Positions 43,062 to 51,791 of a stretch of DNA of 64,000 bases are shown here, in pieces. Position numbers and translations under genes: made by a program. The notes under the pieces were generated by a model, which had not been told where the DNA came from, searched no databases, and saw only the letters and a program-made list of their open reading frames with translations. How positions within the stretch are numbered: position 1 is the first letter of the stretch; every line of letters begins with the position of its first letter. Source of the stretch: Microcoleus sp. bin48.metabat.b7b8b9.023 (GTDB lineage Bacteria > Cyanobacteriota > Cyanobacteriia > Cyanobacteriales > Microcoleaceae); the NCBI RefSeq assembly GCF_013299185.1, contig NZ_JAAFKG010000011.1, forward strand, positions 62,001-126,000. Direction: 5' to 3'.

Positions 43062-44228
43062 TTAGATGCTACGAACAAATTTATCGAGCCTTTCTAGGGC
43101 TTTTTTAATTGTGCCTAAATCCGTGGCATAAGACAAGCGAATGTGGTCGTCTGCACCAAAAGCAATCCCTGGAATAACTGCTACTTGATGCTGTTCTAAG
43201 AAAGCATCGCAAAATTGCAGAGAAGTCATTCCAGTTTTGCTGATATTGACAAACATATAGAAAGCACCGTCTGGTTTGATGCAGCTAATTCCAGGGATCG
43301 CCTCAAGCAATTCAAATATTACTTCACGCCGATCGGCAAAAGCTAACCGCATTTTTTCCACAGACTCTTGACTGCTTTCCAAAGCTGCGATCGCGCCGTA
43401 CTGTGCAAAAGTACACACGTTTGAGGTACTGTGACCTTGAATGGTGCTGGTGGCTTTAATTAATTCGATCGGCCCGGCTAAATAACCGATCCGCCAGCCT
43501 GTCATTGAGTAACCTTTGGCAAAACCGCTGCTGATCAGGGTGCGATCGAAGATTTCTTTGCCCAGGGAACCGATGCTGACGTGTTTGGCGCCGTCATATA
43601 TAATTTTTTCGTAAATCTCGTCAGAAACGACTAAAATATCTCGATCGACTATCACCTCGGCCAGCGCTTTAATTTCCGCTGGAGTGTACACCATTCCCGT
43701 CGGGTTAGAAGGCGTATTCAGCACAAATAACTTGGTTTTGGGAGTAATCGCCGCACTCAGTTGTTCCGGTGTAATTTTATATCCTGTAGAAGCATCTGTC
43801 CGTACAATTACGGGCTTACCGCTGGCGAGTTTTACCATTTCTGGATAGCTGAGCCAGTAGGGAGCCGGAATAATTACTTCATCTCCAGGCTCGATCAGAG
43901 CCATCATCAGATTGTAGAGGGAGTGCTTGCCGCCGTTGGTGACAATGATATTTTCCGGTTGATAGTTAAGATTGTTGTCCGATTGGAGTTTGCGGGCGAT
44001 CGCAGCTTTTAGCTGCAATTCCCCAGCCACGGGGCCGTACTTAGTCTTCCCCGCATCCAAAGCTTGCTTTGCCGCCGCTTTAATGTGTTCTGGGGTATCA
44101 AAGTCGGGTTCTCCCGTGCTCAAACTACATACATCAATCCCTTCGGCCCTCATAGCTTTTGCCTTAGCTGCGATCGCCAAGGTTATGGAAGGAGGAACCT
44201 CACCCACTCGTGCTGCCAACTTGATCAT
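43062..44228 (-). CDS. aspC: Aspectate-type PLP aminotransferase (aspartate aminotransferase)
   Basis: A 388-residue class I PLP aminotransferase of the Thermus-type aspartate aminotransferase subgroup. [19 protein letters not shown], the cofactor region [29 protein letters not shown] and the Schiff-base lysine in [17 protein letters not shown] are all present, and the C-terminal Arg that binds the substrate carboxylate is in HIRLSYAT. It probably interconverts aspartate and oxaloacetate, possibly also prephenate. Start ATG 44228. It is monocistronic. Confidence 0.93.
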   Translation of the reverse strand: MIKLAARVGEVPPSITLAIAAKAKAMRAEGIDVCSLSTGEPDFDTPEHIKAAAKQALDAGKTKYGPVAGELQLKAAIARKLQSDNNLNYQPENIIVTNGGKHSLYNLMMALIEPGDEVIIPAPYWLSYPEMVKLASGKPVIVRTDASTGYKITPEQLSAAITPKTKLFVLNTPSNPTGMVYTPAEIKALAEVIVDRDILVVSDEIYEKIIYDGAKHVSIGSLGKEIFDRTLISSGFAKGYSMTGWRIGYLAGPIELIKATSTIQGHSTSNVCTFAQYGAIAALESSQESVEKMRLAFADRREVIFELLEAIPGISCIKPDGAFYMFVNISKTGMTSLQFCDAFLEQHQVAVIPGIAFGADDHIRLSYATDLGTIKKALERLDKFVRSI

Positions 44229-44834
44229 TGGATTTTAGATATTAGATTTTTGACTTTAGATTTTAGGGCGACAAATCTTGATATTCAACCGCTTCTAACA
44301 ACCTATCTAAATCTACTCATGAAGAGCTTTCACTAGAGCCAGTCCAAGTCTGCGGTGTAACTTCCTCAATGTAAAAAGTAGTGCATCACTGCTTGCTTAC
44401 TGCTCGGCTTGCGCTCAACAATAAGCTTGACCACAATTCCCCCGACGCGAGTTTGCGACTTTGAGGTAAAAATATTCAATTGTAGTTAATGATTCATTCG
44501 TGCCAGGTGTTTGTTCGGTGATCACACCAACTAAGCCGGGAGCAACTCGCATGAATCAAGCGCAATTGAATTATACAGCTATTGTCACCAGTTTTCAAAT
44601 TCTGGGTAAATGAGTAGATTTAGCTAGAAATAAACAGATTTCTTGAAACAGATGTTAACCCTGTTGCTATGAAATTATGACATTTGCCCAGGTAGTACGT
44701 ACACTATCTAGTAATTAAACAATATAAATTCAAAAAGCTACTACTTTTAATTTTAATTTTTTAGTTTTTATGTTTTGCGTTATCATTGTACCATTTTTGA
44801 TGCCTCGTTACCCTCAACGTCGATCTGCAAGCTT
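44229..44834. other. 606-bp intergenic region between aspC and apt
   Basis: Contains TTTTAGATATTAGATTTTTG-type simple repeats near 44232-44260. The rest is AT-rich without recognisable repeats; both promoters (divergent) must be here. No tRNA or small gene could be supported. Confidence 0.5.
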
Positions 44835-45347
44835 ATGGATCTCAAATCTCTGATTCGCGACATTCCTGATTTCCCCAAGCCGGGAATTATGTTTCGAGAC
44901 ATTACAACTTTGCTCTGCAACCCGCAAGGACTGAGCTACACTATTGACAGTTTAGCTGAAAAATGCTCTGAAATGTCTGCTGACTATGTGGTGGGCATGG
45001 AATCGCGGGGCTTTATTTTTGGCACGCCTTTGGCTTATAAAATGGGAGTGGGCTTTATTCCTGTCCGCAAACCGGGAAAACTGCCTGGAGAAGTTCTTTT
45101 TGCTGAGTACGAGTTGGAGTACGGTGTCGATCGACTGGAGATGCACCGAGATGCCATGAAACCCGGCAGCCGGGTGCTGGTGGTGGACGATTTAATCGCC
45201 ACTGGCGGAACAGCGGCCGCGACGGCTAATTTGTTGCAGCAAGCGGGATGCGAGCTTGTCGGTTTTGCTTTTGTCATCGAATTGCAGGCTTTGGGCGGGA
45301 GGCAGAAATTGCCGGATGTGCCGATCGTCTCGCTAGTTGAATATTAG
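44835..45347 (+). CDS. apt: Adenine phosphoribosyltransferase
   Basis: A 170-residue type I PRTase that salvages adenine to AMP using [25 protein letters not shown] and [11 protein letters not shown] are the Apt signature; [16 protein letters not shown] is the PRPP-binding loop. Length and both motifs are complete. I place the start at ATG 44835, since 20 upstream codons from TTG 44775 are not conserved in the family. Confidence 0.95.
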   Translation: MDLKSLIRDIPDFPKPGIMFRDITTLLCNPQGLSYTIDSLAEKCSEMSADYVVGMESRGFIFGTPLAYKMGVGFIPVRKPGKLPGEVLFAEYELEYGVDRLEMHRDAMKPGSRVLVVDDLIATGGTAAATANLLQQAGCELVGFAFVIELQALGGRQKLPDVPIVSLVEY

Positions 45348-45536
45348 GTAGTTGAGTGTTAACTGTTAACTGTTGACTGTTGACAAATAATATCCTTTCA
45401 GTTTGCATCGGAATCATTCATCTCTCTCCGATATTTCTCTGCGCTCTCTGCGCTCTCTGCGGTTAAATCATTCCGATGCAACTGGAATTAATATCATTCA
45501 CAAATCTAAAACCTAAAATCTAAAATCTAAAATAGT

Positions 45537-46577
45537 ATGACTTCTATTAAATCTAATCGAAACTGGCGAATGTTGAATTCTTTATTTGGCAGCGAGACAT
45601 TTACTTATGTTGTCAAACGACTGTTGCAGGCACTTTTAACCCTATTCTTAGCATCGGCTCTGTGTTTTGCAATTATTGAACTCGCACCAGGAAATTACTT
45701 AGATACTTTGAGTCAAAATCCGAAAATTTCGCCGGAAACACTCAAACAACTCGAACAGCAATTCGGCTTAGATAAACCAGCGATTGTGCAGTATGGGCTG
45801 TGGCTGAAACAAATTCTGACACAGGGGAATTTTGGCACGAGCTTTGTGTATCAGCGATCCGTAGCGTCGCTGCTGTGGGAAAGAGTACCGGCGACGTTGT
45901 TAATGGCGATCGCATCTTTGATTGTAACTTGGGCGATCGCACTTCCTTTGGGAATTGTCGCGGCCGTTAATCAAAATAAGACAGTCGATCGCATTTTGCA
46001 AGTAGTCAGCTACACAGGACAAGGATTTCCCAGCTTTATTACAGCTTTGTTGCTGCTATTTTTCGCACAGAATACTTCGCCTCTGTTTCCCGTCGGAGGA
46101 ATGACAAGTATTGACCATGCAGACTTACCTTGGTGGGGTCAAATCCTCGATTATTGCTGGCACTTAATTTTGCCAACAGTCGCCCTCAGCGTCACAGGTT
46201 TTGCTGGCTTGCAAAGATTGATGCGCGGACAATTGTTAGACGTGCTGCGTCAAGATTATATCCGCACAGCACGCGCTAAAGGTTTGCCGGACAATCGAGT
46301 AATTTACATTCACGCTCTGCGGAATGCGATTAATCCGTTGGTGACGTTATTAGGTTTTGAGTTTGCTAGTTTGTTGAGCGGTGCGTTTATTGCGGAATTT
46401 TTCTTTAATTGGCCTGGTTTGGGTAAGCTGACTTTGGAAGCCGTGAACAATCAAGACTTGTATTTGGTAATGGCGAGTTTGATGATGGGTGCTACGATGT
46501 TGATTGTTGGTAATTTGTTTGCAGATTTGCTGCTCAAGGCGGTCGATCCGAGGATTAAGCTGGAAGATTTGAAATAA
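45537..46577 (+). CDS. Peptide/nickel-type ABC transporter permease (DppB-like)
   Basis: A 346-residue permease with six transmembrane helices. The N-terminal TYVVKRLLQALLTLFLASAL and the ATPase-contact loop EAA motif in DYIRTARAKGLPDNRVIYIHALRNA are typical of DppB/OppB. It imports peptides or nickel with DppC-type, ATPase and binding-protein partners, none of which are adjacent here. ATG 45537 follows a stretch of AAATCTAAAA repeats. Confidence 0.9.
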   Translation: MTSIKSNRNWRMLNSLFGSETFTYVVKRLLQALLTLFLASALCFAIIELAPGNYLDTLSQNPKISPETLKQLEQQFGLDKPAIVQYGLWLKQILTQGNFGTSFVYQRSVASLLWERVPATLLMAIASLIVTWAIALPLGIVAAVNQNKTVDRILQVVSYTGQGFPSFITALLLLFFAQNTSPLFPVGGMTSIDHADLPWWGQILDYCWHLILPTVALSVTGFAGLQRLMRGQLLDVLRQDYIRTARAKGLPDNRVIYIHALRNAINPLVTLLGFEFASLLSGAFIAEFFFNWPGLGKLTLEAVNNQDLYLVMASLMMGATMLIVGNLFADLLLKAVDPRIKLEDLK

Positions 46578-46716
46578 ATAGACTTAATTGAGTAACAGAA
46601 GGTATGGAATGGCGATCGGTAATAGTCAACAGTTAACGGTATTCCCATGCCCCCTTCCCGATGCCCCATTCCCCATCTTGGAGTGTTTTATGTCAGAATA
46701 ACAACCAAACGAACCA

Positions 46717-48222
46717 ATGAGTTTTAGTCACTTTGCCGACTGGTGCAGGCATATTGACAGTCTTTCAGAAGAGGCAAGGCACACAGTTAAAGTGTTGTTA
46801 AAAAAGGCTAGCACTCATGATGCTGAAGTAGCTGAGCGGATACTTTCAAGCATGACAGAACTGGATCTCAGCAGTAATCGAATTCGTGACATCAGCTCCC
46901 TAGGCTCGCTTACCAATCTGACAATACTGGATCTCAGCAGTAATCGAATTAGCGACATCAACTCTCTCTGCTTGCTCACCAATCTCACTACACTAAATCT
47001 CAGCAGTAATCGAATTAGCGACATCAGCTCCCTAGGCTCGCTCACCAATCTGACAACACTGGATCTGTATCACAATCAAATTACCGAAATCAGCTCCCTC
47101 GACTCGCTCACCAATCTGACAACACTAACTCTCGGCGCCAATCAAATTACCGAAATCAGCTCCCTAGGCTCGCTCACTAATCTAACAAGACTAACTCTTT
47201 ACCACAATCAAATTACCGATATCAGCTCCCTAGGCTCGCTCACCAATCTGACAACACTGTATCTCTGCGGTAATCGAATTATCGACATCAGCTCTCTCGG
47301 CTCGCTGACTAATCTGATCGCACTGACTCTCAAGCGCAATCAAATTACCGAAATCAGCTCCCTCGGCTCGCTCACCAATCTGACAACACTGTATCTGGAC
47401 AGGAATGAAATTATCGAGATCAGCGCGTTGCGCTCGCTCACCAATCTGACCACACTGCATCTCAACGGTAAAATTACCGACATCAGCTCTCTTGGCTAGC
47501 TCACCAATCTGACAAAACTGGATCTGGGTTGCAATCGCAGCATTACCGACATCAGCTTTCTGGGTTTGCTCACCAATCTGACAACACTGGATCTTGACGA
47601 GAATCGAATTACCGACATCAGCTCCCTCGGCTCGCTCATCAATCTGACAAAACTGATTATCGACCACAATCGAATTACCGATATCAGCGCGTTGCGCGAG
47701 TTGGTCAATCTCAAGCAACTTTTAGAGGAATGCGGCTCGATAATTCCTTTTGAAAAAATCTGTTATGCGTGCGATCGCCCCCGCCACCTACGCTTTGACA
47801 GTGAAAACCGCTTGCACGCTGAAGCAGAACCTGCGATCGAGTTTGCGGATGGATGGAATTTTTACTATTATCACGGTGTCAGATTGCCGGAACAATACGG
47901 TCAAGTGCATCCCAATTTGTGGAAGGCAGAATGGATTTTATCTGAAGACAATGCCGAAGTTCGGCGAGTTTTAATTGAAGCAATTGGTTACGATCGCATT
48001 TGTCAAGAGTTGGCAGCACAACAAATAGATAGTTGGCAGAAATATGAATTATTAAAAATAGATAATGCCGATGTCGAACCGATTTGTTTGTTAAAAATGA
48101 CTTGTCCGAGTACGGGATTTATTCACGCTTTGAGAGTGCCGCCAGAAGTGCGATCGGCTAGGGAGGCAATTCGCTGGGTAAATGGAGGTATCGATCCAGA
48201 GGAATTTTCCATGCAAACTTAA
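46717..48222 (+). pseudogene. Leucine-rich repeat protein gene split by one stop codon
   Basis: From ATG 46717 the frame encodes an N-terminal cap and about 9 LRR units of 22 residues (pattern LTNLTTLxLxxNxITDISSLGS). A TAG at 47497-47499 interrupts it where sister units have TCG (GGCTCGCTCACC). The same frame continues without a shift through more LRR units and a C-terminal domain with CYACDRPRHLRFDSENRLHA and PPEVRSAREAIRWVNGGIDP, related to the DUF6745-like domain of cyanobacterial LRR proteins. The intact product would be 501 residues. Unless the stop is suppressed, only the first 260 residues are made. Confidence 0.85.
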
Positions 48223-48778
48223 TCTATAACAAGTCTAAATCATTCATGAAGATTTGTAGGGGTAGTGGATGGTGCGTGCCTACCCCGAGCTGGACAACTG
48301 GGGTATTGCCCCTGCCTTTTATTATGCCAAATCCCCACATATAATCGACTTTATACCGATCGATAGTTATCCCTATACACAAAAAAAAATTACCTTCAGA
48401 GACTTTAAGATTAAAATTGAAAATTAATTTCTGACTGTACAGATCCAAAATTAGAGATTCAGCGTATATCACTAATGAACGCAGTACAAGATTTCATAAG
48501 TTCACAGCGCTAAAAACTTAAGCTTGGCGGCTTACAGTTGCGTTGTACTTGTCATGACCATACTGCAAACTATCAAATAAGCTGTTCTGCATTTAAACTG
48601 TATGTCAAGAAATAATCCAAGTCTTGTGGGATGGGCTTCTAGCCCGTCCCGAATATGCAATTTAAATGCACGACAGCTTAACGCGCTTTTATAGCCTAAA
48701 AAATTTCGGTAATATTAGCGCATACTGTGAATTTGCGATTTTTTGTACTGAAAATCCCGCTGCTTTTAGGCACTGGGA
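48223..48778. other. 556-bp intergenic region with a hairpin element
   Basis: Bases 48223-48570 hold no recognisable gene or repeat. The rest is described by the hairpin at 48578-48680 and the AT-rich start region of the next gene. Confidence 0.5.
48578..48680. repeat. Long imperfect hairpin element
   Basis: TAAGCTGTTCTGCATTTAAA (48578-48597) pairs imperfectly with TTTAAATGCACGACAGCTTA (48661-48680). Near the middle is GGGATGGGCTTCTAGCCCGT then CCC, itself a hairpin. A one-arm relative (AAGCTGTTCGACATTCAAAG) lies near 21105. Confidence 0.65.
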
Positions 48779-50992
48779 ATGTCAAATTTAGATGTGCAAT
48801 ATATCATGGCAGAAATTAGAGGTACTATAGAAGCTGACTCGCTTTCAGGCACTCCTGAAGACGATGTTATTTTTGGTTTGATGGGCAATGACATAATTGC
48901 TGGAAATTTGGGAATTGACAGTATTTTTGGCGGCAAAGATAGCGATTCAATTGATGGCAATTCTGGCAGAGATTCTCTGTTTGGCGACTTAGGTAGCGAT
49001 ACTGTTAATGGCGGTGAAGATAATGATTTTGTATTTGGCGGCAGAGGCAGTGATGTTATTTCTGGTAATGCGGGTAACGATGTATTGTCGGGCGATCGCG
49101 ATACTGATATTTTAGCAGGAGGAGATGGTGCGGATGTATTTGTTTTGAGTCGCTATGCTGTTGGCGATCCTTTCCGTACCAGCGGCGGTGTTAATTTGGG
49201 AAATGCTGATGCGATCGCAGATTTTGCTAACGGTACAGATTTAATCGGTTTGGCGGGCGGACTCGCTTTTGCTGACTTGAATATTCTGGACGCTGGAAAC
49301 GATACTGTGATTCAAGATCGGGTAACAGGAGAATTTCTGGCTAGCCTTAGAGGTGTGAATCGAAGCGCGATCGACCAAACAGATTTCACTACTAATATTA
49401 GCAGCATTGTTCCCAATCCTCCGCCTCCACCGCTAACAACGGCTTATGCTTTAACTCCGGATAATCGGATTGTCGGTTTTAGCCTTGCTAATCCGGGAAG
49501 TGTCATCTCAGATTTGCCGGTGACTGGGTTGCAAGCGGGAGAAAGTTTGCTGGGAATTGATTACCGGCCCGCTAATGGCGTACTTTACGGTTTAGGTAAT
49601 AGCAATCGCTTGTACACAATTAATCCAAAAACCGGAGAAGCCAGTCAAGTTGGTAGCGGACAATTTGCTGTTGGGTTGACTCCGGGGGCTGTGGGTTTTG
49701 ATTTCAATCCGACAGTCGATCGCATTCGATTTGTCAATCAAGCGGGTCAAAACGGTCGCCTCAATCCAGATACCGGGGCAATTGTCGATGCTGATACGCT
49801 AACGGGAGGAATTCAACTCGATCGCAATTTAGCTTATGCCACGGGCGATGGCAATTCGGGAAATCCTCCTGCGGGTGTGGGGGCTGCTTACGTGAATAAC
49901 TTTGCGGGTGCAACTTCGACAACTTTGTTTGTCATTGACAGCAATGCGGATGTTTTGGTGAAACAAGATCCGCCGAATAATGGAGTCTTAAATACGATCG
50001 GATCTTTGGGAGTTGATGCAACTAGCATTCTCGGTTTTGATATTAAAAGTATTGGCGGCCGCGAAGTTGCGGTAGCTGCATTAGAAGTTGGCGGAATTTC
50101 CGGCTTGTACAATATTAATTTAAGCACGGGTCAAGCTTCTTTTGCTGGTAGAATTGCCGACGGAAGACAGATTAACGGTTTGGCTTTGCCTTTGCCTACA
50201 GCTTACGCTTTAACTGTCAGAAATGGCACGGAAACAATTATCGGTTTTAACGAAGCGGCACCGCGCGCTTTACTCAGCGATGCTGCAATTACCGGATTAC
50301 AACCGGGAGAAAGTTTGCTGGGAATTGATTTTCGCCCTGCTAACGGTTTGCTTTACGGTTTGGGTTCTAGCAATCGATTGTACGCGATCGATCCGGTGAC
50401 TGGGGCTGCAAGTCAAGTCGGTAGCGGGCAATTCGCCGTACAGCTAACTCCGGGCGCTGTGGGTTTTGATTTCAATCCGACAGTCGATCGCATTCGGTTT
50501 GTCAATCAAGCGGGACAAAACGGCAGGATTAACCCGGATACCGGGGCAATTGTCGATGCTGACACGCTGACGGGGGGAATTCAACTCGATCGCAATTTAG
50601 TGTATGCCACGGGCGATTCCCTTCGGGATAGCTTCGCTTCACGTAATTCGGGAAATCCTCCTGCGGGTGTAGGGGCTGCGTATGTGAATAATTTTGCAGG
50701 GGCGACTTCGACAACTTTGTTTGTCATTGACAGCAATGCGGATGTTTTGGTAAGGCAAGATCCGCCAAATAATGGAGTGTTGAATACGATCGGATCTTTG
50801 GGGATTGATGCTTCTAACGTCCTCGGCTTTGATATCAGGAGTGTCGGCGGTAACGAGACAGCTTTGGCTGCGATCGATGTTGGCGGAGTTTCGAGCCTGT
50901 ACAATATTAATCTGACGACCGGTCGGGCTTCTATCCTCGGTCAAATTGGTGACGGGCGATCGATTAAAGGTTTGGCGCTAACCTTGATTTAG
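48779..50992 (+). CDS. RTX-repeat protein with two DUF4394 domains
   Basis: A 737-residue protein. Residues 10-120 are haemolysin-type calcium-binding nonapeptides (e.g. GGKDSDSIDG). Two tandem DUF4394 domains follow (about 220-455 and 477-735), each with TAYALT, GESLLGIDxRPANG, VGFDFNPTVDRIRFVNQAGQ and TLTGGIQLDRN. The two copies are nearly identical over long stretches, including DNA level. The second copy contains 8 extra residues (SLRDSFASR region) caused by a 24-nt in-frame repeat insertion at 50612-50638. No signal peptide is seen, so type I secretion is likely. ATG 48806 (MAEIRGT) is an equally good start. Confidence 0.85.
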   Translation: MSNLDVQYIMAEIRGTIEADSLSGTPEDDVIFGLMGNDIIAGNLGIDSIFGGKDSDSIDGNSGRDSLFGDLGSDTVNGGEDNDFVFGGRGSDVISGNAGNDVLSGDRDTDILAGGDGADVFVLSRYAVGDPFRTSGGVNLGNADAIADFANGTDLIGLAGGLAFADLNILDAGNDTVIQDRVTGEFLASLRGVNRSAIDQTDFTTNISSIVPNPPPPPLTTAYALTPDNRIVGFSLANPGSVISDLPVTGLQAGESLLGIDYRPANGVLYGLGNSNRLYTINPKTGEASQVGSGQFAVGLTPGAVGFDFNPTVDRIRFVNQAGQNGRLNPDTGAIVDADTLTGGIQLDRNLAYATGDGNSGNPPAGVGAAYVNNFAGATSTTLFVIDSNADVLVKQDPPNNGVLNTIGSLGVDATSILGFDIKSIGGREVAVAALEVGGISGLYNINLSTGQASFAGRIADGRQINGLALPLPTAYALTVRNGTETIIGFNEAAPRALLSDAAITGLQPGESLLGIDFRPANGLLYGLGSSNRLYAIDPVTGAASQVGSGQFAVQLTPGAVGFDFNPTVDRIRFVNQAGQNGRINPDTGAIVDADTLTGGIQLDRNLVYATGDSLRDSFASRNSGNPPAGVGAAYVNNFAGATSTTLFVIDSNADVLVRQDPPNNGVLNTIGSLGIDASNVLGFDIRSVGGNETALAAIDVGGVSSLYNINLTTGRASILGQIGDGRSIKGLALTLI
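50606..50640. repeat. In-frame repeat E (GATAGCTTCGCTTCACG)
   Basis: GGGCGATTCCCTTCGGGATA continues with GCTTCGCTTCACG. It is absent from the otherwise matching first DUF4394 copy at 49846. The same sequence in reverse orientation lies at 62268-62300 in a kinase gene. Confidence 0.8.
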
Positions 50993-51295
50993 ATGCTATT
51001 GCCCTTGACAGTTGACAGTTACTCTCTCGATGATTCGGCGTTTGAAATCGCGACTACAGAAACTTTCGTCCGCCTGCACGGACTCAAGAATCAAGGAAGC
51101 ATTAAATCAAGATATCGTAGCCGTTACTAAACACGAACTGCTTAGCCATCCGTTCGATATTTCTTAGTCCCTCTCTGTTGGGACTTTGTTTTTATAGAAG
51201 CGGTTTCAACCGCCGCTCGATCGATATGAATCCATCGAGGTGATAATACATGGATTTGGTATGATATTACATCTGCACTCAAAACTATTAATAAG
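50993..51295. repeat. Spacer with a rearranged copy of repeat B
   Basis: TTGACAGTTGACAGTTACT and then TTCGGCGTTTGAAATCGCGAC and CCGCCTGCACGGACTCAAGA form the left part. GTTTTTATAGAAGCGGTTTC followed by AACCGCC (51190-51215) is the right part. No gene is seen. Confidence 0.6.
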
Positions 51296-51583
51296 ATGCT
51301 ATCCCAAGTTTTTTACTTGCTGCGTTCCCGTGCTGACGGCAAATATCTTTCGGCCAATCCTAATCCAGATTCGGCGGTGAGTTACCTGCTGATGTTTCGC
51401 GAAGACTATGATGCTTTGAGCTATCTCAACGCTCACGCGGCCGATGTTGCCGATCGATTTGGGGTAGAATCGATTTCTGGTTCTCAGGTGAAAACGCTGC
51501 TTCAGCGTTGGGGATTCAACGGTGTGGGGGTTGTTCAAGACCCGCTGTTACCGAATATTGAGTTTTTATTGACAAAGAATTGA
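51296..51583 (+). CDS. Conserved cyanobacterial hypothetical protein
   Basis: A 95-residue protein with LLRSRADGKYL near the start, then FREDYDALSYLNAHA and LQRWGFNGVGVVQDPLLPNI. This pattern is found in several cyanobacteria, but I know no function. There is no signal peptide or TM segment. The start is ATG 51296. It stands alone between repeats and nrdJ. Confidence 0.65.
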   Translation: MLSQVFYLLRSRADGKYLSANPNPDSAVSYLLMFREDYDALSYLNAHAADVADRFGVESISGSQVKTLLQRWGFNGVGVVQDPLLPNIEFLLTKN

Positions 51584-51791
51584 CAATTGACAAGATTTGC
51601 GCTTCACCCGTTTTCTAGCAGAAATCGGGTTTTTTGCTGAAGTTTTGAGGCGATCGCCCGATCGACCTTCCCGAGTCCGAAGCCCCATATTTAGTGCAAA
51701 TTGTGAAATTTGTCAAGGTTTTACCCTAAATCTGAATCCTGTTGTATATTCATAGTCTGTTGATTTATTCCGACACGTCAGTACACAACCT

